From NCBI GenBank assembly GCA_965223045.1, contig CBDCVN010000013.1, positions 1,364,001 through 1,428,000 on the forward strand: DNA of 64,000 nt, read 5' to 3'. The DNA comes from CBDCVN01 sp965223045 (lineage in GTDB: Bacteria > Deinococcota > Deinococci > Deinococcales > Trueperaceae). Numbering within the stretch: the stretch's first letter is position 1; each line of letters begins with the position of its first letter. Under the pieces are notes generated by a model. The model was given only the letters and a program-made list of their open reading frames with translations. It made no database searches and was not told the DNA's origin. Of the stretch, positions 9,733-18,616 are shown piece after piece. The translations under genes and the position numbers were made by a program.

Positions 9733-9822
9733 GGAGGGTTGGCTGAGCGGTTGAAAGCGGCGGTCTTGAAAACCGTTAGGTGTGCAAGCGCCTCGGGGGT
9801 TCGAATCCCTCACCCTCCGCCA
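9733..9822 (+). tRNA. tRNA-Ser (anticodon TGA)
   Basis: A 90-base class II tRNA. The acceptor arms GGAGGGT and ACCCTCC pair, the T-arm is GGGGGTTCGAATCCCT, the anticodon loop CTTGAAA carries TGA at 9767-9769, and a long variable arm marks serine. CCA is encoded (9820-9822). Confidence 0.95.
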
Positions 9823-9843
9823 AACTAGCAAGCTCCTTTTATT

Positions 9844-9934
9844 GGAGAGGTGGCCGAGTGGCTGAAGGCGCTCCCCTGCTAAGGGAGTATAGGGTCAAAC
9901 TCTATCGAGGGTTCGAATCCCTCTCTCTCCGCCA
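9844..9934 (+). tRNA. tRNA-Ser (anticodon GCT)
   Basis: Class II tRNA starting GGAGAGG and ending TCTCTCC-G-CCA. The anticodon stem-loop is CTCCC, CTGCTAA, GGGAG with GCT at 9878-9880. The long variable arm fits serine and the T-arm is GAGGGTTCGAATCCCTC. CCA is encoded. Confidence 0.95.
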
Positions 9935-9947
9935 AAAATCTCATCGT

Positions 9948-10024
9948 GCGCCTGTAGCTCAGCTGGATAGAGTATCTGACTACGGATCAGAGGGTCGAGG
10001 GTTCGAATCCTTCCAGGCGCGCCA
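9948..10024 (+). tRNA. tRNA-Arg (anticodon ACG)
   Basis: 77 bases. The acceptor pair GCGCCTG/CAGGCGC is perfect, the D-arm is GCTCAGCTGGATAGAG, and the anticodon loop CTACGGA carries ACG at 9982-9984. CCA is encoded. Mobile DNA begins about 120 bases beyond its 3' end. Confidence 0.95.
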
Positions 10025-10207
10025 AAGAAAAATAAATCAGGGACAAGCATAAAGTGGGGTAAAATTTAATTACTGAACTGAATAGTGTTTCTTTGCTTTC
10101 ATGTGCCGTTTGTGTGCCAACTCTATAAAAATGCTTCACAAGTAAGGGTACTGTGCACATTCGTCCGTAAATGTACGCTAAGGAATTTTCACCCTGATTT
10201 ATGAAGT

Positions 10208-10768
10208 TCAGGACGCTTTCTTTTTGTTGAGCTCCCTGTAGAGGGTAGATCGTCCCAGACCAAGTTGCTTTGCAGCCTCTCTGGGTGATGTTCCTGCTTC
10301 AACAAGTTTAAATGCAGCATCAAGTTTTTCTTTATCCAATGGTGGACGGCCCAGACGTTTTCCTTTTGCACGAGCAGACTCGATACCATCTCTGGTTCGT
10401 TCAGCAATCAGCCTGCGTTCAAAATGAGCGATAGAGGCGAAAACATGGAAAACCAACTCACCAGCAGCCGAAGAGGTGTCAATCTTTTCCTCAAGTGACA
10501 TAAAATCAATTTTGGCTTTTTTGAGTTTTTCAACCGTCTCAAGTAATTCCTTGAGGCTACGTCCGAGTCTGTCCAGACGGACAACACAAACAATATCGCC
10601 GGGCCTGGCGTAATCAATGAGTGCATTCAATCCCGGACGTTCAAATTTTCGCCCGCTGATGACATCTTCAAAAATACGGATCACACCTTGTTCTTTGAGT
10701 CTGATCTTTTGTGCCTCTAAGTCCTGAATTTTGGTAGAGATGCGTGCATAACCGAGTATATCTGACAT
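10208..10768 (-). CDS. tnpR: Tn3-family resolvase (serine recombinase)
   Basis: 186 residues. The catalytic serine is in LGYARIST at residues 5-12, VVRLDRLGRSLKEL supplies the conserved arginines, IDTSSAAGELVFHVFASIAHFERRL is the E-helix region, and a C-terminal Hin-type helix-turn-helix follows (SPREAAKQLGLGRSTLYREL). It resolves the cointegrates formed by the transposase at the res site between the two genes. It is divergent from tnpA and unlike the resolvase of transposon copy 2, although the two transposases are almost the same. Confidence 0.92.
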   Translation of the reverse strand: MSDILGYARISTKIQDLEAQKIRLKEQGVIRIFEDVISGRKFERPGLNALIDYARPGDIVCVVRLDRLGRSLKELLETVEKLKKAKIDFMSLEEKIDTSSAAGELVFHVFASIAHFERRLIAERTRDGIESARAKGKRLGRPPLDKEKLDAAFKLVEAGTSPREAAKQLGLGRSTLYRELNKKKAS

Positions 10769-10918
10769 AGGAAATAGTCTATAAATTGTTCGTTTTAGAG
10801 ATGTTTTATAATTTTCTTGTGGTAAACGAGAAATCAGTCTCTAAAATATATCCCAAAACTCAAATTGTCTATTTATTTCCGAATAGATTTTAGAGACACA
10901 TACTTTAATTCAACCAAT
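10769..10918. promoter_or_regulatory. res-type recombination site and divergent tnpR/tnpA promoter region
   Basis: The 150 bases between tnpR and tnpA contain paired inverted stretches: GTCTCTAAAATAT (starting near 10843) and its partner ending TTTTAGAGACAC (near 10888-10900), plus GTTCGTTTTAGAGATG at 10787. Such arms are expected for dimer binding by a serine resolvase. The same GTCTCTAAAATATGTCC word recurs inside the miniature element at 59262-59512, which supports a functional site. Confidence 0.65.
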
Positions 10919-13810
10919 ATGCAAGAAGAATTACTCCAAAAAGCACAATTTTCCCCAGAGGATGTTGCTCTTATCATGCAATGCCGAGGTGAACATAACC
11001 GCCTTGGTCTTGCCTATCAACTTTCCTTTGTACGAATTCTCAATCGATTTCCTGCTCAACAACCATTGGAAATTGAGGAAGACATCGTGAGATTCGTATC
11101 CATCCAACTGAATATAGGCGAAAGACAAGTAGAGGAATATGGGAAGCGTCGTCCGACTATCTCAGAACACCAGGAAACCATCCGAGATTATCTTGGCTTA
11201 CGCCTATTTAGTGTGGTCATTGATGAGGTAGAAGCCTTTCTATTCAAAGAAGCCTACCAGCTTGAGCAGACAGCAGCCCTCAAAATGCGTCTGAGTGATT
11301 TTCTTCGGACACATAATATTCTGGAACCATCGCAGGATACAATGGATCGTCTTATCCAGACACAACGTGAGGCAGCACGAAACTCTATTTACAGCAAATT
11401 GGCAGTAAGCATTTCCAAGGCAGGGCATGATCGCCTTGATGCTTTACTAAAAACAGATGAAACCACCTATTCACCCATTCATTACCTCAAGCAACCACCG
11501 GGAAATCCTTCTCCTGCTTCTTTTCTCAAATTGACACAGGCTTTAGACCAAATCAAGGAAACAGGTATCCTCAACATCGATATGAGTTGGGTCAATAACA
11601 ATTTCCAGAGGTCACTGGCCCGATATGTTCAACAGTCCACCCTCTACCGACTCAAACGACTAAAAGAAGAACGGCGCTATACGGTGCTTGCCTGCTTCCT
11701 AGCACAGCTCTATCAGGATACGTTTGATGCGGCAGTTCAGATGCACGATAAGCTCATGAACAAGGTTTACAACAAAGCGGATAAAGAAATCGATGATTTT
11801 ATGAAGGCCCGTCGTAAGCATATTCGCTCCTCCTTGAATCATTACAAAAAAATTCTCAATGTACTCCTGAATGAGAAAGTTAGAAAGGAGGATGTCCAAG
11901 AGACGATTTTTGCTACTATAGATGCCCAGACACTCAAAACTGAAATGGAGACTCTTGAAGAGGTATTGGGGAATAATTACAGCGATAGCTTCAAGCGGGT
12001 TATCGCCCGACACAGTTATCTTCGCCAATTTGCTCCAGCCCTGATCAAACACATCACCTTTCAGGCCGATTCCCAAGACAACACCTCCAGTGACATTATC
12101 GAGGCTGTCACTCTTCTGGACCGCATGAACGACGAAGGAAAACATGCTTTACCGGAAGATGCCCCAACTGACTTCATTCCCAAAAAACTACGCCCTCTTG
12201 TTTTCCAAGACGGCAAGCCACACAAACCAGCTTGGGAATGTGCCCTGTTAACTGCTTTGCGTGATCAGGTCAAGAATGGCAACCTGCATGTTCCTCACGG
12301 TAAGCGTTTTGCCAGCTTGAATACCTTCTTTATGCCAGAAGCTGAATGGGCTTCAAAACGGGAGGCATTCTTTGCCCGTGCTGGTCTTCCAGAGAATCCT
12401 TACGACGTGCCTGCCTATTTCACCGAACGTCTGAACAGAGTCTATGATCGTTTCCTAGAACGCCTGCCGAATAATCACTATGTCCAACTGGACAAAGAAG
12501 GGTGGCGTATATCTTCCGATACAACGGAAAAACTTGATGATGGAACAGATAAGACCCTGAATCCTCTCAAGGAATGGCTTGGTGAGCATATCCGTACAAT
12601 CAAGTTGCCAGAGTTGCTGATCGAAGTCGATAATGATCTGAATTTTTCCCGTTGCTTTATGACTGCTGCCGATCAAGAAAAACCAGAGGCACAACATATA
12701 TGTGAAGTGCTGGCAACTGTCATGGCACACGCCAGTGAAACGGGTCCCTACACGATGTCACAGATTACCGAGGGGATCAGTTACCACCGCATGAAACACA
12801 TTACTGACTGGCATATGCATGAGGAAACGCAGCGTGCAGCACTTGCCTTGGTAGTGAATGCTATCAGTGATTTGGACATCACGAAATATTGGGGAGACGG
12901 CACCACTTCAAGCAGTGATGGGCAGCGGTTCCCGTTGCGTCGGAAAGTGTTGTACAAGAGCTACAGCCATGCATTTAACGACTTTGCCTTGGAGTTCTAT
13001 AATTTCGTGGCAGACAACTACGCTCCCTATTACAGCCTGCCTCATGACTGCGCTGATCGTGATGCACCATTTGTTCTGGATGGCATTCTGTACAACGAAA
13101 GTGATCTCGATATTCAGGAGCATTATACCGACACCCACGGATTTACCGATACGAATTTTGCTGCTTTTGCTATGTACGGCAGGCGCTTCTCACCTCGGAT
13201 AAAGGGACTACACAAACATGCGATCTTTCGTATCGATAAAGACAAGGATTACGGTCCACTCGCCGTGCTTTTTGAGAAAAAAGGGCGTACCGCCAATCCC
13301 CAATGGGTTGCCGATGAATGGGATCAAATGGGACGTTTCTACGCATCTTGCGAATGTGGTCATGCTACTGCCTCAACAGCACTCAGACGCCTGAACGGTT
13401 TTACTGGAAAAAACCACTTCTACCGTGCCAATCGTGAGCTTGGGCGTATTATCCGTACTGAACATACCCTCAATTTTATGTCCGATCCTGATTTACGCAG
13501 GCGTGCACGCCGTGGATTACTCAAAAGTGAACAAGTACACGCTTTGGCAAGAGATATTCGATATGGACATCGAGGACGGCTTAACAGTCGGGAATGGGTT
13601 CAACAGAAACATGCCTGTAGCTGTCTGACACTGGTTATTGCCTGTATTATCTACTGGCAAGCCAAGGAAATCCATCGGGTTATCCAAAACCATGATTTGT
13701 CCGAGCATATCAATATCGAATTACTCAGCCATATCAGTCCTGTTTCATGGGAAAATATCATTCTATACGGTGATTACATCCTCAACAGAAACAAGGTGAA
13801 AATTCCTTAG
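10919..13810 (+). CDS. tnpA: Tn3-family transposase
   Basis: 963 residues, the usual size. The C-terminal DDE domain shows the first Asp in YWGDGTTSSSDGQRFP, a second in the HGFTDTNF region, and Glu in NRELGRIIRTEHTL. It binds the terminal repeats and makes cointegrates by replicative transposition. ATG at 10919 is chosen over upstream TTG at 10865 because it matches the start of the sister protein in copy 2 and leaves the res site non-coding. Beyond about residue 240 it is nearly identical to that sister, while the first 100 or so residues differ much more. Confidence 0.95.
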   Translation: MQEELLQKAQFSPEDVALIMQCRGEHNRLGLAYQLSFVRILNRFPAQQPLEIEEDIVRFVSIQLNIGERQVEEYGKRRPTISEHQETIRDYLGLRLFSVVIDEVEAFLFKEAYQLEQTAALKMRLSDFLRTHNILEPSQDTMDRLIQTQREAARNSIYSKLAVSISKAGHDRLDALLKTDETTYSPIHYLKQPPGNPSPASFLKLTQALDQIKETGILNIDMSWVNNNFQRSLARYVQQSTLYRLKRLKEERRYTVLACFLAQLYQDTFDAAVQMHDKLMNKVYNKADKEIDDFMKARRKHIRSSLNHYKKILNVLLNEKVRKEDVQETIFATIDAQTLKTEMETLEEVLGNNYSDSFKRVIARHSYLRQFAPALIKHITFQADSQDNTSSDIIEAVTLLDRMNDEGKHALPEDAPTDFIPKKLRPLVFQDGKPHKPAWECALLTALRDQVKNGNLHVPHGKRFASLNTFFMPEAEWASKREAFFARAGLPENPYDVPAYFTERLNRVYDRFLERLPNNHYVQLDKEGWRISSDTTEKLDDGTDKTLNPLKEWLGEHIRTIKLPELLIEVDNDLNFSRCFMTAADQEKPEAQHICEVLATVMAHASETGPYTMSQITEGISYHRMKHITDWHMHEETQRAALALVVNAISDLDITKYWGDGTTSSSDGQRFPLRRKVLYKSYSHAFNDFALEFYNFVADNYAPYYSLPHDCADRDAPFVLDGILYNESDLDIQEHYTDTHGFTDTNFAAFAMYGRRFSPRIKGLHKHAIFRIDKDKDYGPLAVLFEKKGRTANPQWVADEWDQMGRFYASCECGHATASTALRRLNGFTGKNHFYRANRELGRIIRTEHTLNFMSDPDLRRRARRGLLKSEQVHALARDIRYGHRGRLNSREWVQQKHACSCLTLVIACIIYWQAKEIHRVIQNHDLSEHINIELLSHISPVSWENIILYGDYILNRNKVKIP

Positions 13811-13942
13811 CGTACATTTACGGACGAATGTGCACAGTACCCTTACAGATACTTAAATCCTTCAACCTAAGTAGATACTCAGGCTTATTCAGTTACTAGA
13901 CTACTAGATAATCCTATAATTTCTTTACCTTAAAAGTTATTA

Positions 13943-13972
13943 AAGTTCCACAACGTAAAGATTGTGGAACTT
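13943..13972. promoter_or_regulatory. Perfect 11-bp hairpin just before a small ORF
   Basis: AAGTTCCACAA at 13943-13953 is the exact reverse complement of TTGTGGAACTT at 13962-13972, with an 8-base loop. The ribosome-binding stretch GAAAGG of the small ORF follows within 3 bases. No T-run follows, so a leader structure or operator is more likely than a terminator. Confidence 0.5.
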
Positions 13973-13986
13973 AGAAAGGTTAAAAC

Positions 13987-14085
13987 ATGAAAAACTTAAA
14001 AGTAAACAGAGCCTTAGTAACCCTTGTAGTTCTATCTTTTGTGATAGTTTTAATGAGTCTTGCTAATGTAGTGCCTACACTTTAA
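13987..14085 (+). CDS. Small single-span membrane peptide (32 residues)
   Basis: Encodes MKNLKVNRALVTLVVLSF followed by VIVLMSLANVVPTL and a stop. A basic N-terminus and a 20-residue hydrophobic helix suggest a membrane peptide or a lone signal-anchor. AAAGG stands 7 bases before ATG, and a perfect hairpin stands just upstream, which together make it more than a chance ORF. Function unknown. It lies in the 700-base stretch between Tn3 copy 1 and the FG-GAP gene. Confidence 0.45.
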   Translation: MKNLKVNRALVTLVVLSFVIVLMSLANVVPTL

Positions 14086-14259
14086 ACAATCTGCTAGAAA
14101 GTAATTTACGTTCTCTTAACACCCTTTTATTTAAGCTATAGTTATGAGCAACGAAAGACCTATTTTAAAAACATCAAACTAATGAACCTCTTGGCACATA
14201 TAGAAAACGAACTCTTGAAGTAACCCTAATACCCTCTTATAAATTCCTCAAAATAATTT

Positions 14260-14299
14260 CAAAATAGCTTGCGGACCGCATCATCCACAGGCTATTTTG
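14260..14299. terminator. Hairpin CAAAATAGC...GCTATTTTG, possible terminator
   Basis: Nine-base arms at 14260-14268 and 14291-14299 enclose a 22-base loop; the second arm includes a short T-run. It follows coding-looking but frame-broken sequence at 14143-14260 (MSNERPILK, then GTYRKRTLEVTLIPSYKFL in another frame), which may be a decayed small gene. Confidence 0.35.
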
Positions 14300-14420
14300 T
14301 TATGGCTAGACAGCATTTATTAGCTGGCTCTAACTGATTCTGTGGCTTCAGTATTTAGACCATCCTGTGATACGGTGCGTAGTGAACTTATAGTCTATCT
14401 TAGGTGTCCTGTTCGTTTCC

Positions 14421-14492
14421 CAACAATTCATTTCGCTGTTGTAAGGCGCACATTCATCCCATGTCTAAAGGCGATGGGCCTTCTTTTTAAGC
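14421..14492 (+). repeat. Possible IS200/IS605 right-end remnant
   Basis: CAACA...TGTTG (14421-14442), GCGCACATTCATCCC, then CCCATGTCTAAAGGCGATGGG-like pairing and CTTCTTTTT (ending 14488). Two successive hairpins with a GCGCA link and a CATCCC/GATGGG stem resemble the 3' ends of TnpB-encoding IS605-group elements, where the guide RNA is made. No tnpA or tnpB is nearby. An ordinary terminator is the alternative. Confidence 0.35.
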
Positions 14493-14511
14493 TTGCCTAC
14501 CGTAAATCTCA

Positions 14512-15576
14512 CTAAGGATTACTTGTACTCCAACTAAAAGAAGAAGAACTTTTACTAGACCAACTTGTTGAATAGCCACCTTGATCATTAGCACTTTGAG
14601 TATAGTTATATGAGCTTTCAGAGTGTGTGCCTTCATCAGTATTTTGCGTACTGTAAGTGTATTCCTGTTGACTGTAAGTGCTTTGGCTAACAGTGCCGTT
14701 TTGATCCATCAGTAAAATAGAAGGTTCTCCTAAAGACACATTATGCCAAAATAAGTCAGTAGTACCATTAGCATTGAAATCTCCTGTACCAATTATTTCC
14801 CAACCAACAGTACAGTGTGGAGTGGAACTACACTTTTGAGTAAAAGTTTGTGTTCCTATAACTGTAGCATTTGCATCTAACAACCAAATTGGGAAATTGT
14901 TTGCAGTAGGATCATACCACAATATATCTGTTAGTCCATCGGCATTAAAATCTCCTAAATTACTTACTTGGCAAGTTAAACCTGAGTTACATCTTTGTAA
15001 GAGAGTTTTTGTTTCTACAACTGTGCCGTTTACATTTAGTAACCAAGTTGAAAGTTCGCCAGTTGTTAGATTATGCCAAAGTATATCTGTAACACCGTCG
15101 GAATTGAAATTTCCTGTGCCAACTACTTGCCAATTGGGTGTGCAATTTAAAACTGGTTCACACTTTTGTGAAAGAGTTTGCTTTCCTATCACTGCTCTTT
15201 TTGTGTCTAGCAACCAAGTTGAAAATTCACCTGTGGCTGAATTATGCCAAAGTATGTCTGCAATAGTGTCAGAGTTAAATTTCCCTATGCCAACTACCTG
15301 CCAGCTAGCTCCACAATTTGAAGCCAAATCGCATTTTTGAGAGAGAGTCTGTTCTTCTGTGACTACACCATTTACACCTAGTAACCAAACTGAGAGTTCA
15401 CCTGTAGTTGGGTTATGCCACAGCACATCCATAATACCATCAGAATTTAAGTCTCCTGTACTAACTGCTTTTAGATTAACTGATGTTCCATAGGTGTTAC
15501 TTACTACTGCCTGAGAAAAAACTCCTGAACAGGATATCAGGAGGAAAATAGTTAGAAAGATTTGTGATTTGAGCAT
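14512..15576 (-). CDS. Secreted FG-GAP/VCBS-type repeat protein
   Basis: 354 residues. A signal peptide (MLKSQIFLTIFLLISCSGVFSQA) is followed by five repeats of about 52 residues, each with the core GDFNSDGxTDILWHN, then TGELSxWLL and a cysteine-containing linker ending LxQKC. FG-GAP-like repeats fold as beta-propeller blades and bind calcium through the DxNxDG loop. The last 55 residues are Ser/Tyr/Gln-rich low complexity (YSQQEYTYSTQN and later SWSSKSSSSFSWS). Probably an exported adhesin-like or surface protein. AAAGGAA precedes the ATG. It lies 147 bases from another, interrupted secreted-protein gene on the same strand. Confidence 0.75.
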   Translation of the reverse strand: MLKSQIFLTIFLLISCSGVFSQAVVSNTYGTSVNLKAVSTGDLNSDGIMDVLWHNPTTGELSVWLLGVNGVVTEEQTLSQKCDLASNCGASWQVVGIGKFNSDTIADILWHNSATGEFSTWLLDTKRAVIGKQTLSQKCEPVLNCTPNWQVVGTGNFNSDGVTDILWHNLTTGELSTWLLNVNGTVVETKTLLQRCNSGLTCQVSNLGDFNADGLTDILWYDPTANNFPIWLLDANATVIGTQTFTQKCSSTPHCTVGWEIIGTGDFNANGTTDLFWHNVSLGEPSILLMDQNGTVSQSTYSQQEYTYSTQNTDEGTHSESSYNYTQSANDQGGYSTSWSSKSSSSFSWSTSNP

Positions 15577-16002
15577 AATGATTTCCTTTTCTTTTAAAGT
15601 TAATTTTTAGTGTTAGAAAAAAAGCTAAGAACTGTAAGTCCTTAACTTTTTATAATATTCAGAAAGAGATTAGTTAAAAACGCCTTTTCTCAGGTGATAC
15701 TAAGACATTTTTCTAAGGTTATGTTAGTTAATACGGCATGAATTACTAATGGAGGTACTGCTACCAAAGCTGTTACGGTTATAGTTGTTGTAACCTGAAG
15801 TGTTTGAGTAAGGAGTGGAATGGTTAAAACCACTTTGTGCAGATTCACTTTCTCCATAAATATCTTGCTGATAGTTGTTCTGGCATTCAATTTGAGGAAA
15901 AGTATAACTTGGAATTTGAGGAGGAGTATAACTTGGAATTTGAGGAGAAAAGGCTGGAACCTGTACCTGTACACCGTAAGGCGTTAAATTAACTGGTGTT
16001 AA

Positions 16003-17427
16003 AGCTCACTAAGTCGTGACCCCCTAAAGTCTCATAAAGTCGTGACTATTTTTAGACTCCAAGTAGGTAAAAAAGCTGCATGATATGGATTATGTCAGAT
16101 TACACCTCCTTAGAAGAAAGAGTAGAAATGCTACAACGAGCTGACAATGGAGAACCAATAAGCAAAATTGCTCTTGAATTAGGGTGGCATCCATCTACAG
16201 TCAAAAAATGGGTAAGAAGAGGTCGTGAACAAGGTCGTCAAGGTTTGGAAAGGAAGATGGGACGTCCTCAAAAAGGAGCTCTAAGCAGTTATCCTGCACG
16301 TATGGTAGGAGAATTACGTCAAATACGATTACAACATCCTCGTTGGGGTGCTGATACGTTGCGTATAGAGCTAGGTCGTATGCCCCAGTGGGCAGGTAAA
16401 TTGTTGCCTAGTCGGTCAAGTATTAATCGCTTCTTACAAGAAGAGCAATTGGTCCAAAACTATGAACGTCATGTAGCATTACCATCCACTAAGCACACAC
16501 GCTTAACCCATGCCCATGAATGTTGGCAAGTAGATGCAATGGGACATGAGCTTGTTCCAAGTGTAGGAGTAGTTAGCCTAGTTGATGTAAGTGATGTTGT
16601 TTCCCGTACACGCCTGCTAAGTTATCCTTGCTTTCTAGGTAAGGAGAAAGCAATTCGCCACACCAATACTGAGGACTATCAAATCACTTTGAGGTTAGCA
16701 TTTTTAGACTGGGGGTTACCTGAAAGTATTCAAGTTGATCATGACAGTGTTTTCTTTGATGTTAGGAGTAAATCACCCTTTCCTACAAGATTACATCTGT
16801 GGTTGTTAGCAATGGGTATCGAACTTCAATTTAGTCGTATTCGTCGCCCTACAGATCAAGCAATTGTAGAGAGATCGCATCAATTGTGGGCTGATCAGGT
16901 TCTTGATCGACACTATCCATCTTGGAACGCTTTATATCAAGCTTTACGAGATAGACGCAACATACTTAATGAAGAGCTTCCTTGTCACTCTTTGGGAGGG
17001 CAAGCACCGCTACAAGCTTTTCCAGAGGCAGCTCACTCAGGGCGCTGGTATAGACCTGAGTGGGAAGATGAAATGTTTGACCTAAGCGAAGTTGATGCTT
17101 ATCTAGCAAAGGGAAAATGGTTTAGGCGAATAGGTCAAAACGGCACAATTTCCTTAGGAGGACAGATTTATTACCTAGGGAACAATCATTTACGTGAGCA
17201 GTGCGAAATAAATTTCAAGTTACCAGAAAGAGTTTTGTCATTTCTCAATCAGAGAGGTGAGTTGATTAAACAGTTACCCATCCAAGGTATTGATCCACCC
17301 ACACTCATTGGAAACATTTTTGCTTTTACTCAATCTATCCCTTTTCAGCCTTCTCTTCCTTTTACTTGGCAAGAACAGCAAAGGTTACGACTTTTTGAGA
17401 CTTAATATGGTCATGACTTAGTGAGAC
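16003..17427 (+). mobile_element. IS481-like insertion sequence
   Basis: 1425 bases flanked by TTAA direct repeats (15999-16002 and 17428-17431). The ends are inverted: GCTCACTAAGTCGTGACC at the left and GTCTCACTAAGTCATGACC read from the right. A second internal copy of the AGTCTCAxxAAGTCGTxAC word lies just inside each end, giving tandem presumed transposase-binding sites. One gene fills the element. Confidence 0.85.
16080..17405 (+). CDS. IS481-like DDE transposase
   Basis: 441 residues. An N-terminal helix-turn-helix (ISKIALELGWHPSTVKKWVRR) is followed by an integrase-core rve domain with Asp in CWQVDAMG, Asp in IQVDHDSVF and Glu in DQAIVERSHQ. The internal start at 16092 (MSDYTS) is also possible. 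It is intact and therefore possibly still active. The family assignment (IS481 group against other rve-type groups) is by pattern only. Confidence 0.85.
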   Translation: MIWIMSDYTSLEERVEMLQRADNGEPISKIALELGWHPSTVKKWVRRGREQGRQGLERKMGRPQKGALSSYPARMVGELRQIRLQHPRWGADTLRIELGRMPQWAGKLLPSRSSINRFLQEEQLVQNYERHVALPSTKHTRLTHAHECWQVDAMGHELVPSVGVVSLVDVSDVVSRTRLLSYPCFLGKEKAIRHTNTEDYQITLRLAFLDWGLPESIQVDHDSVFFDVRSKSPFPTRLHLWLLAMGIELQFSRIRRPTDQAIVERSHQLWADQVLDRHYPSWNALYQALRDRRNILNEELPCHSLGGQAPLQAFPEAAHSGRWYRPEWEDEMFDLSEVDAYLAKGKWFRRIGQNGTISLGGQIYYLGNNHLREQCEINFKLPERVLSFLNQRGELIKQLPIQGIDPPTLIGNIFAFTQSIPFQPSLPFTWQEQQRLRLFET

Positions 17428-17509
17428 TTAACACTGGACCAAACTGAGCTAGGGCAAGAGTGCTAGTAAAAACAAAACCTAATAGAGCAACTAAAAAAAC
17501 TTTTTTCAT

Positions 17510-18348
17510 AAAGAGATTCCTTTTCTGAAAGCGTTGATTTTTTTGGTATTTTTTACCAATTGCTTTCGGTACTGAATTACGGTTAGAAGTTTATCTATGT
17601 GGATATAATTCTACCTGAATAAAGCTGAAGGAATTTTCAGTTTAGTTTTAATTTGGGTACTCTCCCCTCCTTAACTACGGTTAATTATTCCGGGCTCCCT
17701 GAAAAAGATCAGGATATGTTCAAGACAATAAAACTCAGCATCTAAATAACCTCGAATGCTAGTAGACAATTAGTTAAGAAAATCTTTCTGTGAAGCAAAT
17801 CGGCATTTTATACAGCTATAATTAGCCTATAAATCTAATTGCTTCTTATCAACTCTGGAAATTTTTTACAAATATCAGCCCTAAGATTAGTTGACTATAT
17901 GCCAAGAAATCGCTTTGGTGACACAACTGTTACACTTTCGTAGGTGTATTGACATATTCTAAACAACTAGCATTCGAGGTTAAATATTTTAACTACTTGT
18001 GTCTTAAACAGTGTTCTGATTTATTCGCAGTTGTTGGGGACATGACCATAGAAATCTTTACAAGAAGATTGCATTGAGCAGCAGAAACTATAGGAAACTC
18101 TGTTGAGATCACTTTATACTTCATCTATAATTATAAGGGGAATGCTTGCTTGAAAGGAAAATTAGCATCATCATACTCTTTAGGACTACCAACAAATGAA
18201 ACTTGAAAAGCTTGAAAAACAAATTGCTGACACTATAAAACTTAATGAATAAGATCAAAAATGTCTAGAAGGGCTTAGACAAAAATATAAATAAGACTTG
18301 TGAAATTGAGATAGGTATGATTAATAAGACTTACTAGAGCAAGGCAAT
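17510..18348. other. Non-coding stretch with one broken small ORF
   Basis: About 840 bases without a confident gene. Bases 17510-17600 are the upstream region of the interrupted secreted-protein gene. At 18196-18252 a short frame reads MKLEKLEKQIADTIKLNE and, past one in-frame TAA, DQKCLEGLRQKYK to 18294. The heptad-like pattern could be a decayed small subunit of the exonuclease VII-like gene that follows, but it is too short to claim. A stretch near 18023 (TTATTCGCAGTTGTTGGGGA) loosely repeats one at 4021. Confidence 0.3.
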
Positions 18349-18616
18349 ATGTCAGAAACAACTACAAAGATACATACCCCATCTACTTTAGTAAATGTTT
18401 TTGCTTCTACTCTGAAAAGTGCTGAAGAATCTCGAGTGTTACTTATTAGTGGTGTTTATAAGCGTAAGGGCAACAAAATATATAGCAATGGCTATGCTTA
18501 TGATGAGCTACTTGAGGAAACTAGCCAAGCTAGTATTACCTTACAAGTACCATCAAAACTCAGAATAGAACTAAGAAACAACTATCCTTACATTTTAAAA
18601 GGTAGCCTAAATAATA

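Larger units (their letters stand above)
10145..13843 (+). mobile_element. Tn3-family transposon, complete copy 1 (tnpR-res-tnpA)
   Basis: Bounded by inverted repeats of about 48 bases that start AGGGTACTGTGCACATTCGT at the left and appear reversed at the right end (13801-13843). Inside are divergent tnpR and tnpA with a res-like region between, and no passenger genes. No five-base target duplication is visible (AAGTA left, TACAG right), so one flank may have been rearranged. The same outer termini occur at the second full Tn3 (40199-43958), at the stub at 49307 and at the miniature element at 59262-59512. Confidence 0.92.
15724..17509 (-). pseudogene. Small secreted Pro/Asn-rich protein split by an IS481-like element
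   Basis: The N-terminal part (17509 down to 17428) encodes a signal peptide, MKKVFLVALLGFVFTS then TLALAQFGPVL. The C-terminal part (16002 down to 15724) encodes TPYGVQVQVPAFSPQ, a repeated QIPSYT motif, and an Asn/Tyr/Ser-rich tail ending SNSCRIN. Removing the element and one TTAA target copy gives an uninterrupted frame through QFGPVL-TPVNLTPYG of about 118 residues. So an intact exported protein existed until a recent insertion. No domain is recognised; it resembles the Ser/Tyr-rich tail of its neighbour in composition. Confidence 0.7.

Noticed and set aside
9780..10052. A 90-residue open frame across the tRNA genes
   Set aside because: It lies entirely on three clear tRNAs and their spacers.
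10025..10144. A tRNA-targeted integration (att) site after tRNA-Arg
   Set aside because: I found no second copy of the tRNA 3' end and no tyrosine integrase in the window.
10145..13843. Target-site duplication for Tn3 copy 1
   Set aside because: The five bases on either side differ, so no duplication is claimed, in contrast to the clear TTATA of copy 2.
15690..15974. A 94-residue minus-strand frame rich in Leu/Ile/Thr
   Set aside because: Another minus-strand frame of the same bases continues the signal-peptide gene once the IS481-like element is removed, and has the more plausible composition.
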